This document shows, in pieces, positions 1 through 12,600 of a stretch of 64,000 bases of DNA. Position 1 is the stretch's first letter. Every line of letters starts with the position of its first letter. Both the position numbers and the translations under genes were made by a program. The notes below the pieces were generated by a model. That model saw only the letters and a program-made list of their open reading frames with translations. It was not told the DNA's origin and searched no databases. This stretch comes from Ficedula albicollis (Eukaryota; Chordata; Aves; Passeriformes; Muscicapidae), in the NCBI RefSeq assembly GCF_000247815.1, contig NC_021675.1, positions 62,825,468 through 62,889,467 on the forward strand. The letters run 5' to 3'.

Positions 1-695
1 GTACATAATTCATCTAACTATTGTCCTAGTGTAGATTTCTCTAACAAAAGTATCTGTTGCAAGATTAAACAATCTTTCAAACAACTTCCTTAAGTGCTTG
101 TGTTTTTCCATCAGAAGATGATTTACTACTCAAAGCCTTTTGAATTGCATTCAGGATTTGCTTTAACCAGAAAGCAGTCATATTAGAATAACTCAAAAAA
201 ACACAGCTAGTTAGGATGTCTTTTAGCATGTTGACTAAATATATGCCACAGTTGTTGGGTTTTTGGGGTTTTTTAAAAATAATTTTCTGTTTGTGGCCAT
301 ATTGTTACTTTTTCTAATATTCTTCACACAAAAGCTACTTAGGTGTGAATTAAAGGTAAAGCTAACTGTATTATGGTAAAATTTTTGGCGAATGTGCATA
401 GGTTTAATTCTGCTTTGTGTCAACATAGTTGTACTCTCAGCATATGTGGTAAATAGAGAATTAAAATTAGTTTTAAGCATTGAAAAACATGTTATTTTCT
501 GAATTGTGTTCATAGAAACAATGTTACATATATGATAGATTATTACTGTTTAAAAGGTAATTCTTTAAAATATCTGTGGTTTCCTTTTTTCTGAACAATA
601 GCATTTTCAGATTGGAAATCTGTTGCACATTCACTTGAATTAAAGATGTAAAGTTTGAGATTTTTGTATGGTCAATTTTTCTTTTTATTTTCTAG

Positions 696-3600
696 CTCCT
701 GAGTCCTATGAGACATTTAAGTCTTTATTGGCTGGAAGAACAATAGAACAACAACTTACTATACTGGAGAGGATTCAGAAATGCAATCATCCAAGCCTTG
801 CAGTGGGAAACAAAGCAAAGTTGGAAGTATGTTTTGTTTTATGTTTAAAATAACTTTTCATTCTAGAGTAAGTTTTAGTAAGTATTCAGGGAGCAGCATA
901 AAATATACATGCTTCTATGTTGTCAGTAACAGTAGAATTAACATTATAATCTTCATTTTTTTACTCTGTATCGCTGTTTTTTTTTTACTCTGTATTGCTG
1001 TTTTAGACTATGTACAATGAAGAAAAACTTAGTAATTTTAACATACTATGCTTCTTGCAGAAATTGTTTGGCTTCCTTTTGGAATATATTGGAGAGTTAG
1101 CAACTCTGGATTTACCAGAGCTCAGAACAATTGACAAACTGGTCCTGTAAGTATTAAATCCTGTGGACTTTGGCTTCTTCAGGGTTTAAAGAGAAAAGCT
1201 ACCTAGAGTAAAGCATTTAACTTGTTGCTTGTTTCAAATATTCTGTAGAACTTGTTGGCAGCTGGTAACTCTCAGCCTTTAACTTGGTTTCATGTGTTAC
1301 TTGAATTATTAATTGTTATTAATTGTACCAAGAGATTTTCAAAACCTCAGAATGTATTTTTTTATCTGCAAGATGTTTTTTGTGGGTAGTGGATAAGTAA
1401 TACTATATACACATGAAACTTCTGATTCTTTAGACAGCTGATAAAGGATTTTTAGCTTTGCAGTGACACCATGCAGTTTCTATTGCAATCTCTGTATTTT
1501 CCATGGGTTTTAGTTCTGTGAATTCACTCAGTGAGCTAGATGAAAATGGAATTAAAAGTGTTATAGAAAGCTCATATGGAAAGTCCAATTAAACACCTTG
1601 CAGGAAGTTGTCAGGCATTGTTGTCTTCAAGTACTTGACAGGCAGTTAGGCTGTGAAAAGAGCCAAGTTTGTCTCAGAGGTATACAGCAAAGGACAAGAG
1701 TCAATGGGCAAGGACTGCAACAAGGGAAATTGCAATTATATGTCAACAGAAAATCCTTCTCAGAAAAGGTACTGAACAATAAAATTAATTTCCCAGAGAA
1801 GTTATGAAGGTGGACAAAACTCAACCAAGCTATGAGCAACCTGATCCAGCTTTGAAGTTAGCCATGCTTTGAGCAGGGGGCTGCATCAGATGGTCTTTGG
1901 AGATCCCATCCAGACAAAATTGATCTGTGGTTCTTATCTTGACTTTCCAAGATAGCTTTCTTTCAAGACGTTATTTTCATGTAGTTTTCAGCATATGTTT
2001 TTTATTTCATGCTAAAGTCAGTAAGTTTTTAAAAATCTGTTATATTCAGCATTAGCATTCATTGCTCTGTTGCATTCATCAGGAAGAGCTCTGACCCATT
2101 GATAGTCACACATGGTTTGTACCAAAGGGTAAATATGTTTTGGTTGTCTTTTACAGCTGGGATAGATTAATATCACTGCAGACAAATCTCACTGAAAATA
2201 CTGGGGGACCAAACAGATGCAGGCTCCAGACTGCATATGCCTGTAGGCACTAACCATAGGCCAGGAGCTGATCTAACTTTGTGTTTGGGTTTTTTTTTCT
2301 TGTTTGCAGTAATAATTTTGCTAACCACATTGCTGCCTTACATGTTGTTTAATATTGCCTAAGAGTGTTTAGAATAGTGGACTGTCTAGTGTAAGCCAGC
2401 ATACTTCACTGCAGTAATATCTGAAGTTAGGAGATTCAGCAGGATACGTCATAACCATAGCAAATGATTTATGAAATCTTTTCCCAAACCAGTAGGGGGA
2501 GGGGCTGCTTGAATCTGCTTTCTAGAGGGATCTCTTTGGAAGTTTCCTCCCAAATTTGCCCTAAACCAAGACAGGAGTGTATTTTAAAGTCTAACATTAT
2601 TTTTTATCTTAAGATTTAGAAACCTACACCTCAAGGATTCTCACAAGGCCTAATGAAAAATATCTGTCTCTGTAAACTAAAGTATTACAGTAATAATCTA
2701 TGTTCTAAAAAAGAAGCATTTGTTGCAGGCAATTTGTTATTAAGAACACAAGAAATCTTCCTATGGGTGCTTAAAAAACAATTTTTTATTAACATCAGTG
2801 GTGTAACTTGATTATGACTTAAGTTTCTTGTTAATAGGCCATTGTACAATCTTTGCCAGATGTTTCCTGAGGCAGCCAGTGACAGTATCAAGTTTATCCT
2901 TCGAGACGCTGCACATGATCTGGAAGAAGTAATTGAAGTCAAAGGCCGTGCAACATTTCCAGGTTTAGACACGGTAATAAATGCATACTGCTGGGATAAT
3001 CTCTTTGCATTAGTGCAGAATGGTAATAAGTGCAAGATGACATTATGTAGTAAAGTATTAGCATCTATCACATTCTAGGCTTTTCAGTATTATAAATTGC
3101 CTTTCTGGAGATAAGTTGTTCCAAAACCCCCCACAACAACAAAAAAACCCATGCCTAAGAAACAAACAATACAAGCACACATTTTTCAGAATAGAAGTCT
3201 GACTGGAATTAACAAGGGGAAAAGATCTTAAAATTGTCCCTCCAGTCTTCATAGCAGAACATTGTTTTCCTGATGAAACTGAAATAGGTAGTTTTAGGAA
3301 GAAATGATGTTACCAGTTATGTTACCAGTTATGACTTCTTTAATTGTGTTGAAGTACAAATGTTTTAAAAATGTGCTCCATAGAAATGCGGTATCTCTGC
3401 AATATCTCTTAGGTTAAAAAAGCAAAAGCAAAAAACACCCAACCAACCAAGGAAATATTTTTATGGATATAAAAATACAACATTTTTTAGTACTTTATAT
3501 ATGATAATGGCCAAATTAGTGACTTGGAAAGAATTTCTTGTCTTGTTGTATTGGTAATATCGCATTTTCACTTGCCATGTTAAATGTGAACAGATTCCTT

Positions 3601-6600
3601 TTACAGTGTTTAGGTAAATGGCTGTTGGAGAATTCAAGAAGAGAGCATATAGAAAATGAGTATTTTTTAAGTAGTAATAAAGTTTCAAAGACAAACCATA
3701 AATCTAATTCAGAGGAAGCTACTTGTTTTCTGTTGTCTTGATGAATTGCTGCTGCCTAATGGAATAATTAGACTATTGAAGGAAAATAGACTGGAGGCTT
3801 GGTTCTTGCAGCTTGGAAGATATATTGAGTTCTTTTGAAGAGTCTTTATTCAGGATATTTTGGGTTTTGCAGGAAATGTATTGTAGAGAGCTTTTAACTT
3901 CTATTTTTAATTTGTCACTGTCACCTTTACAGCACCAGTCACACTTATGGCTTTCATTCCCTTCACTGGACTTTTCTAGGTTCCAGGCCATCATTATCTT
4001 TTAGGGTGGAATTATATCACTTTGTGTTCTCAAAGCACTTGTTTGAATGAATATTCCATTGATCAGCTGTCTTAGTTGGCTTTTCATATGCCTACTGTTA
4101 TCTTAGCCTGCAATTCAGAGTGTTGAGTTACCAAAACACTTCAGGAGAATATTTGTTTACAATTGAAGAGGAACAGAGAGGAAGCAATAAAACTTTACTT
4201 CCATGCTTTACTGTGTAAATATGCACTTAAATAATTTTCATAATTACCTTGCAGCTGATGTTTAATTTCCATATGGTCTTGGCAGGTCACTTGTAGCTTT
4301 CTCAAGTCCCCTTCAGTAAAAGTGTACCTAATTACTGCTTCGTTCTTTTGGCTGCAACTGTTTGTGTGCCAGTGCCTGAGGATTCTGGTCACTTCATTGT
4401 CTGTGTTGCGCACTGATTGAAGAGTGTTGTTGGTCCTGTGTGGCCACTTGCTCCTGTGTTTGTGAGAGTGTGTGATTTTGGTGAGCTGAAGGGGATAAGG
4501 TGTCTCATGGAGTTAATGGGGTTGGTGGGCAGGATTCCTTCTTAGTTCTTCTTTCAGCTGCCTCACTCAATCCAATGTTTGACTTATAATGGATATCTCA
4601 TAATGGATATTCCTTTTTCTCATTTAAATTAAACCATTGTCTCAATAAATAGGTCATGTATCATACCATATTTCTCAAAATTATGTATATTGTAGTATTT
4701 TTGACTATTGTGTGGCAGTTATTAATTAATTAGTTCGAAAGTTACATATGTATAAAGTCAAGATCCTGGGAATGATGTCTTAACTATATTTTGCCTTATT
4801 CTGTTTTATGTATACTCAGCTTATTTATTTGAAAATTGTATCTCTGCTGTTTCCAACTTCTGACTTCTGGCACCCAGTTGTAACACCTGCTTTTATGTAC
4901 ATGAGTCAGCTGCTTACTAAGGTATGTCTATGATGTTGTACCTCAGTATATAATATCACATATATTATTTCTTTATTATTATTATCATTATTATTATTAT
5001 TATTTCCTCCAAAGGCTCCAAAGATGTATGTTAGCATTAACGTATATAGTAGAAATGTACTTGCAAAGGCAGCTTTGTGTTTGGTATAGCCACCAATAGT
5101 AATTGGAAGAAAGGGTGAAGAGGAAAACACCCTAGCAGGCTATAGGCCAATTCACAAAACCATATCTCTTAAATTTTTCAAGCTATCACAAAGGAATTCC
5201 TTCTATGGTAAGTTACATGGGACTAATAGGACAGGCTGAATACAGTCTGAAGTCATTCATTAATGGTTTCTTTTCCATTTATTGCATTTCTTCATACTTG
5301 AGAGGTTATTCACTTAAAAATTGGCAGTATTTGTTTTCCTTGAAAATGTACCTAATGCAGTGCATTGAATTAAAATATGTCCTTATTTTTCTATCCTAAT
5401 ATCCTGTTTATAAGTTTCAAAAGTCTTGAGCTAATTGTTCTGTTGTTGCCAAGTTGCTCTGAGCCTTCTATTTCACTGGTTCATTTCTGAAGAATTTATT
5501 GTTTGTGGTTTAGCACCTTCTAGTGGCCAAGTGAGTTCTGATAAACCTGTTACTCAGTTCTGCAGATATTCTTCAGTTGAGTACCAGGGAAAGCCAGTGT
5601 GGTTCTCATCAAAGATCAAAGGCTCTAATTTTATAGACAGACTTCAAATGCTTACAATGTAGTTAATAATTTATCTTTTTGGGAGATTCTGTATTTCTGA
5701 TGTATAGACTTTTAATTAAGAATATTTTGTTCTTTTTATTTCTTTCAGTGTCGCATTACAACATTGCAAGATGTTATTAAAGGGTTATTTGTATGCTGTT
5801 TGTTCCTGGAATATGTATCTTTCTCTAGAAGATTTGTACCAGAACTTATCAATTTCCTTCTTGGAGTACTTCACATCTCTCTACCCAAAAACCAGGCCCA
5901 GGGTGAGTTTGTTTAAAGTAAACAAGTATTTAGTTTAGAGTGTTTTAGTATTGGGGTTTACCTTTTAAATTTTCTAAATACAAATATTTCACACTGGTTT
6001 CATTGTTTGTGAACAAAAGACCAAAATCATCTGCTAGTTCAGCCAAACACAACCTTGATTTTTGGGCATCTAGTTATGAGTTAGATCCTCTCAAGTTGTT
6101 GGCAGGAAGGAAAGGACTGAAGTTATTAAAGGAAATGAACTAATGTTGGCCACAGTGCAGTATTTTTGCAATGTTGTCGTTCTAAACAGACTGTGTGATT
6201 GGACTGTGTTCTGAAATTCAGAGTTCCCAATGGATTCTTGATGAGAACCCTGTAACTTCACAGTGAGGCAGCTCATGCTGCAGATACCCTTCAGCTAATA
6301 GCCATATCACCTAAATGAGAGACATATATTACAAAGCTGCTGTTTTTCCTGATTTGACATGGATTTGTAGTAGTGTAATAGAGGGCAGCTATCCCCACAA
6401 GCAGGATTAGTAACATAAGTGCGTAAACTTAACAATTTGCAGACAACAGGGATAACAAAATTATCTTTTCATTGCAACCCCTATGTTAGTAATCTTTTTT
6501 TTAATTTACAAGTCTCTCTTCAATTTATTTTTTCTATGAGTTGCTGTCTTTAAATCTGTTCTGGTTCTGGGGGGTTTTTATTGACCAATTCAGTGACAAT

Positions 6601-9600
6601 AATTCATGTGTAACTAATTCATGTGTTAAGATGTCTGTCTGGGCATGGCATACAGGAGTAGATTGTGCAAGCAGAACGTTACCAAGTGAAAAATTCAATT
6701 ATTTTATAAGCTCCCAAAATACCTGGGATTTAATGAACTACACACTTTGTATTAGTATGCTCATCACTCTTGTTACAATCCCTCAGCTCCTTCCTTTCCC
6801 TTCAGGACTTCTTTGCCTTTCCATGCTGGCTATTTTTTTCTTTTTCATTTTAAATTTTTTAGCTAGCACTGATCCCTTTTTTCAACAAATCTATCACTGC
6901 AGTTTCACCTTTATTCTCTGGCATGGCTGTACTCTGCATACCTTTCCCCAGCTGCTTCTCACAGCTTAGCAGTTTCCTCTGAAGTGTGAGCCAAGGTTAC
7001 ACAGCTGGGCTGCATCAGAGCTAAGCCCTGGATTCTCAGAACACCAACAGCTGAACCTTTAGAAGGAGGTGGGAAGAGGTTATGGAGTGGGTGGGTTACG
7101 TACTACTAAAAGTATTTTCTCTCATTTGTATGCTCTCTTAGGAATAATTTCAAATACAGGATTCTGCAAAATTAGATAAGAAACTTGAAAAATATTTAGT
7201 GGTAATTATTGATCAATTGTTACCTTGTTTAAAATATTTCTTTGTATTTCTATTAATGACTTTGCAGTTAAATTTGCATGGTATTGCTTTCTGTTAGCAG
7301 CAAGGAAAAGCTCAGTAAAAGATACATTAGAGGCCCAGTGTTCTCTTTGAGAACTTTCCAATCAATGTTGATGTTTTGAAGTTCCCAAGGTATCTAATTG
7401 TGTTTTTAAGTATTCGTGGTGGAAGTTTTGCTGGTAGCTGTGATGGTTAAGCTATCAACACAGAATACTTTAAAATAAGAAGACATGCAGCTCTCTGGAA
7501 TGTTGACGCACCATCACACCAAAAACAATCTCAGGGTTCAAATCTAACATTAAGTAGAGTCAGCAAATAAACTCTTAATGGTTTAATTTTTATTATTTTG
7601 ATCCATAAATTTCTCACATGAGAAAGATATATGGAATGCAGCTTCATAAAATATTGAAATACAGTCTGATTTAGAGTAAAAACTATTACCTTAAAAAAGA
7701 AAAGCTGTAGGTGGAGGGAGTGGGAAGGACTTGTCATGGCTGATAGCTGTAGCTAATTAAGTTGTTAATGAGATCTCCTATCCTCTCACAAGTAAAGCAG
7801 ATAATAAAACTCACATATCTTAGTTCCTGATCTTGCATAAGCCTGTGTGTGTCATAATCTCTTACAACCTTAAAAACCTTTATTTAAATATACTGTCTTC
7901 TGGTCTGTCTGTGAAGAGCCACGTACAGGTTGTAGAGCATGTAAATAATCTAAACTTAAAGTTTGAAAATGTTTTGAAGTCAATTCCACTGCAAGCTTGC
8001 AGAACATAAGGAAAACAAAAGGGGGGAAAAAAACCCCAAGGTCGAGCACAGAGAATGCAAATTATTTTGTCTCTTAGCTATGAAATTCCTCAGATGCTTC
8101 CTTCATATTGCTGTATAAGTAGTTTCACAGATCAGCTTGTGGTCTGTGCATAGGGATTCTTTAGTGTTTTCCATATGCCCTGCTCCAGTATATATTCTGT
8201 GTTCCATGCTCCTCCTGTTTTAAAACCCCTCAGCTGGAGTGGGAGAGGGCTTTACAGTGTGTCTGAGGGCTCCTGCTGTGGGCTCACAGGAGAGGCTCCA
8301 TGGCTGCAGCTGTGGGCTCTCCCTGCTCCAGCTCACTGTACCTCATGACCACCTTCTGGTGAAAGCCTTCTGCTTGTGACCCCACAGGGAAGTCCTGTAC
8401 ATGCCCTATCCTCTTTAGCATATCCAATGCTCCATCCTACACCAAACATTCAGTTTAACCATGCATCCTGTTTCCCACAGGGCAGACATGTACCTACATG
8501 TCTTAACTTTTCCCATCCACAGAACAAATCAAAGAATTGCAGAGTGGTTTGAGTTGAAGGGACCACAAAGACCATCTAATTCTAACTCACCCCTGCCATG
8601 GCAGGGACACTTTCCACTACACCAGGTTGTTCAAAGCCCTTCAAAGACCATCTAATTCTAACTCACCCCTGCCATGGCAGGGACACTTTCCACTAGACCA
8701 GGTTGTTCAAAGCCCTGTCCAACCTGTCTTGAACACTTCCAGGGCTGGGGCACCCACAGCTTCTCTAGGTAGCCTGTACTCCAATGTCTTGCCACTCTCA
8801 TAGTGAAGAGTTTCTTCTTTTTATCTAGGGTAAATCTACCCTCTCTCAGTTTAAAACTGTTACCCCTCATCACTACATTTCCTGATAAAGAGTTCCTCCC
8901 CATCTTTCCTGTAGGCCTCATTCAAATACTGGAAGGTTGCTGTAAGGTCTCCTCAGAGCCTTCTCTTCTCTAGGCTGAACTCCAGCTCTCTCATAGGGGA
9001 AGTATTCCAGCCCTCTGGTCATCTTCATGGCCCTCTTCTGACTGCTCTTGAGCCAGGTCTGTATCCTTCCCAGCTCTCTGGGCAGGAGTTTAGAGCTGGA
9101 CACATTCCTTCAAGTGGGATCTCAAGACAGTGAAGTAGAGGAGAAGAATCCCCTCCCTCGACCATACTGCTTTTGTTGCAACCCAGGGTGCATTGGCTTT
9201 TTGGGGTACAAGGGCACATTGTCAGCTCAGAATTCAGGTTTCCATCCACTAATGCCCCGAGTCCTCTGCAAAGCTGCTCTTAATCCACTCATATTGCCCA
9301 GTCTGTATCCATGTGTAGGATTGCCCCAACTCAGATGGAGGACCTCACAGTTTGTCTTATTGGACTTAATGAGGTTCACATGGTCCCACCTCTGAAGCTT
9401 GTTAGGCTCCCTCTGGATGGCATCCCCTTCCTGTAGAGTATCAAGCACACCACTCACCCTGGTGTCACCTGCAAGCTTGCTGAGGGTGCACTCAATCCCA
9501 CTGACTGTGTCCCCAGCCAAATGTTCAATAACACTGGTCCTAGGACAGACCCTGCTCATAAGTGATCTCCATCCAGACATGGAGCTATTGGCCACAAGTG

Positions 9601-12600
9601 TGGTTGTGACCATTCAGATAATTGCCTGTCTACTGAGTCATACATCTGTCAAATTCATGCCTCTCCAGTTTAGAGACCAGGGTGTTGCACAGGACAGTCT
9701 CAAATGCTTTGTACAAATCCAGGTAGATGGTATATTGCTCTTTCCTTACCCATCAATACTGTAATCCTGTTGTAGAAAGCCACCAAACCTGTCAGACACA
9801 ATTTGCCCTTAAGGGAGCCATGTTGCCTGTCACTGAGCACCTCTGTGTTTTGCATGTGTTTTGTCATGGTTTCCAGGAGGATCTGCTCCACAATCTTTTT
9901 GGACAGGGAGGTGAGGCTGATCAACTAGTAGTTTCCTAGATCTCTTATCTTTCTCTTTTTTTAAAATGAGGATTGTTTTTCCCTTTTTCTAGTCACTGGG
10001 AACTACAACTTTTCAAATATGAAAAGTTTAGGAGCTTTATCTTGCCAGTTCTCTCAGGACCCTCAGATGCCTACAGTCCCAGGGACTTGAATGCATTCAG
10101 GTTCCTTAGTCTCAAGCCTGACTTTCTACAGTGGACAGTACTTGGTTCTCCCAGTCCCTGCCTTTGGATTGTATGACTTGGGCAGTGTGACTAGAGCCCT
10201 GACCTATGTCCCCATGCTCCAGTGTTTTCCATTGTTTCAGAAAGATTTAATACCGATAGAAGTACACACTGACTGTGTCCCCAGCCAAATGTTCAATAAC
10301 ACTGGTCCTAGGACAGACCCTGCTCATAAGTGATCTCCATCCAGACATGGAGCTATTGGCCACAAGTGTGGTTGTGACCATTCAGATAATTGCTTGTCTA
10401 CTGAGTCATACATCTGTCAAATTCATGCCTCTCCAGTTTAGAGACCAGGGTGTTGCACAGGACAGTCTCAAATGCTTTGTACAAATCCAGGTAGATGGTA
10501 TATTGCTCTTTCCTTACCCATCAATACTGTAATCCTGTTGTAGAAAGCCACCAAACCTGTCAGACACAATTTGCCCTTAAGGGAGCCATGTTGCCTGTCA
10601 CTGAGCACCTCTGTGTTTTGCATGTGTTTTGTCATGGTTTCCAGGAGGATCTGCTCCACAATCTTTTTGGACAGGGAGGTGAGGCTGATCAACTAGTAGT
10701 TTCCTAGATCTCTTATCTTTCTCTTTTTTTAAAATGAGGATTGTTTTTCCCTTTTTCTAGTCACTGGGAACTACAACTTTTCAAATATGAAAAGTTTAGG
10801 AGCTTTATCTTGCCAGTTCTCTCAGGACCCTCAGATGCCTACAGTCCCAGGGACTTGAATGCATTCAGGTTCCTTAGTCTCAAGCCTGACTTTCTACAGT
10901 GGACAGTACTTGGTTCTCCCAGTCCCTGCCTTTGGATTGTATGACTTGGGCAGTGTGACTAGAGCCCTGACCTATGTCCCCATGCTCCAGTGTTTTCCAT
11001 TGTTTCAGAAAGATTTAACACCAATAGAAGTACTTTTAAAGGTAGTACAATTAAAAATGTAAAATGAGTTGGCTCTTTTTCTTCAGAAAGAATGCGTAGA
11101 ATTGATCTTGTTTAATGACTGTTGTTCTTGGTTTTTTAGGCTATACTGTAGTGCATCCATTTACACCAGTGGGGAAAAATTTAGAACTGCTATTGGTGCA
11201 TGATGAGGAGGATCTGAAAAGTTGGGAGAAGCAAAATGTGCCATTGAGTATTGTGACTAGATTAAAGGAAACGAGCAGAACAGAGATAAATCATACCAGG
11301 TAAGAAGTGCAGAACAGAAAAAATACCAGACAATCTGTTGTGTCATGTCAGTTACAGTGCTCTTTAGAAGTAAAAGCAAGAGTAGTGGATAGTTCTGCTA
11401 TGTTCAGTGCACTGACATAAAGGTTTGTTGCTGATGGACTTCTGGTATTTGCTTAGGAGAGTGAAATTTTTAGTCTGAATTCACAACTATTTCAAGTTGT
11501 TTTGCCAAGCAGTCTTAATGGGTTCTGCTAGCGGTCCAAATTTAATTAATTCAGTTGATTTTATTTGAAAATCCACTGCAGTTTTTGCATGTGAAATTGT
11601 TAATTTTTTGTGCATTAACAGGTTATCATGTCTAGCCCTGTGTTTTGACCTTATTAAAAAATGTGCAGCTCTCTATGAACCTTTACCATCATTCCATGAA
11701 ATAATGCATCCTGTCAGAATACTCCTTACACAACATGTGCCAGTTAATGAATATCCTGAAAAATTGCAGGTATGTAGTTCTCAGGATTTAAATCATCAGT
11801 ATGTTTGTTTTATTAATAAATTCTGGATCTTCATCTGTGCGTAAAGAAAGAACCCAAGTGTAAGCATTAATTTTTTTAAGGATCAGGCATTTTGATGCTC
11901 CTGTGGAAAAAACAAAGAACAGAATATTTAGAAGAGATGTTTTTCCATTGTATATGGTGTCTTACTATCTAAATGAAGAGAACAACATTGGCTTGTAATA
12001 ATTTGACATAATTTATAAGAGTAGTATGGACATCTGCTCTTGTACTTATGTAGTGAGTCTGTAAAATAAATACAAAAATAAATACATGTACCAAGTAAAT
12101 AAATAAATACATGTACTAAACTGGAGAGATAAAACTTTATAACTGTGTAGATTAAATGAACATAAATATGCCTGGTCAGTAACTTACCTGGGACAGTTGC
12201 TAATTTTCTAGCGATGAGATTCAAATTTTTAATCTGTAGCATTTTATGAATGTAGCAAAATTATCTTCTCCTCAAAGAAGCATCTTAAAATGTCCTTAGA
12301 GAACAAAGTTTTGTTACTTAAATGAAGTCAAATGCCCTATGTTCTTTGCCATCAAAATAAAAAAAATCCCAGTCATTCTTAAAATTACCATGAAAGGAAG
12401 AGTCTGAGTTAAACTGCCTTTAGTCTTGCTGTTTCCTCTGTTAGGTGAAACTACCAGCAGGCAGACCTTTCTTGTTGTTCACTATACCATTTTAATAGAC
12501 TTCTCAAGGTTTTGAAGAATTATCCAACTGTCATTAAAGCATGTCATTGTTAGCAGTGTCCTAATTTGTAGCTGTGACTTAACCAGGGAAAAAATACATG

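Larger units (their letters stand above)
8521..11034 (-). mobile_element. CR1 LINE, antisense, reverse-transcriptase 3' half plus 3' UTR, with internal duplications
   Basis: Reading the minus strand from high to low coordinates gives broken pieces of the CR1 ORF2 reverse transcriptase: 'SLTSLSKKIVEQILLETM', 'GSLKGKLCLTGLVAFYN', 'SGIECTLSKLAGDT', 'GDAIQREPNKLQRWDHVNL', 'SQKRAMKMTRGLEYFPYE', and 'FKLREGRFTLDKKKKLFTM'. These are followed by the typical CR1 3' UTR near 8521-8720 (plus strand 'ctgccatggcagggacactt'). Frameshifts and stops show it is dead. It sits inside the 5903-11139 NOP14 intron, opposite to the gene. Its length is inflated by a 76-bp and a 768-bp tandem duplication (listed separately). 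The 5' part of the element is missing. Confidence 0.92.

Noticed and set aside
6541..6969. 142-codon plus-strand frame in a NOP14 intron
   Set aside because: Hydrophobic, low-complexity translation of T-rich intron with no family resemblance or splice sites.
9025..9764. Overlapping plus- and minus-strand frames over 9-11 kb as candidate genes
   Set aside because: The minus-strand ones are fragments of the CR1 reverse transcriptase and the plus-strand ones are their shadows.
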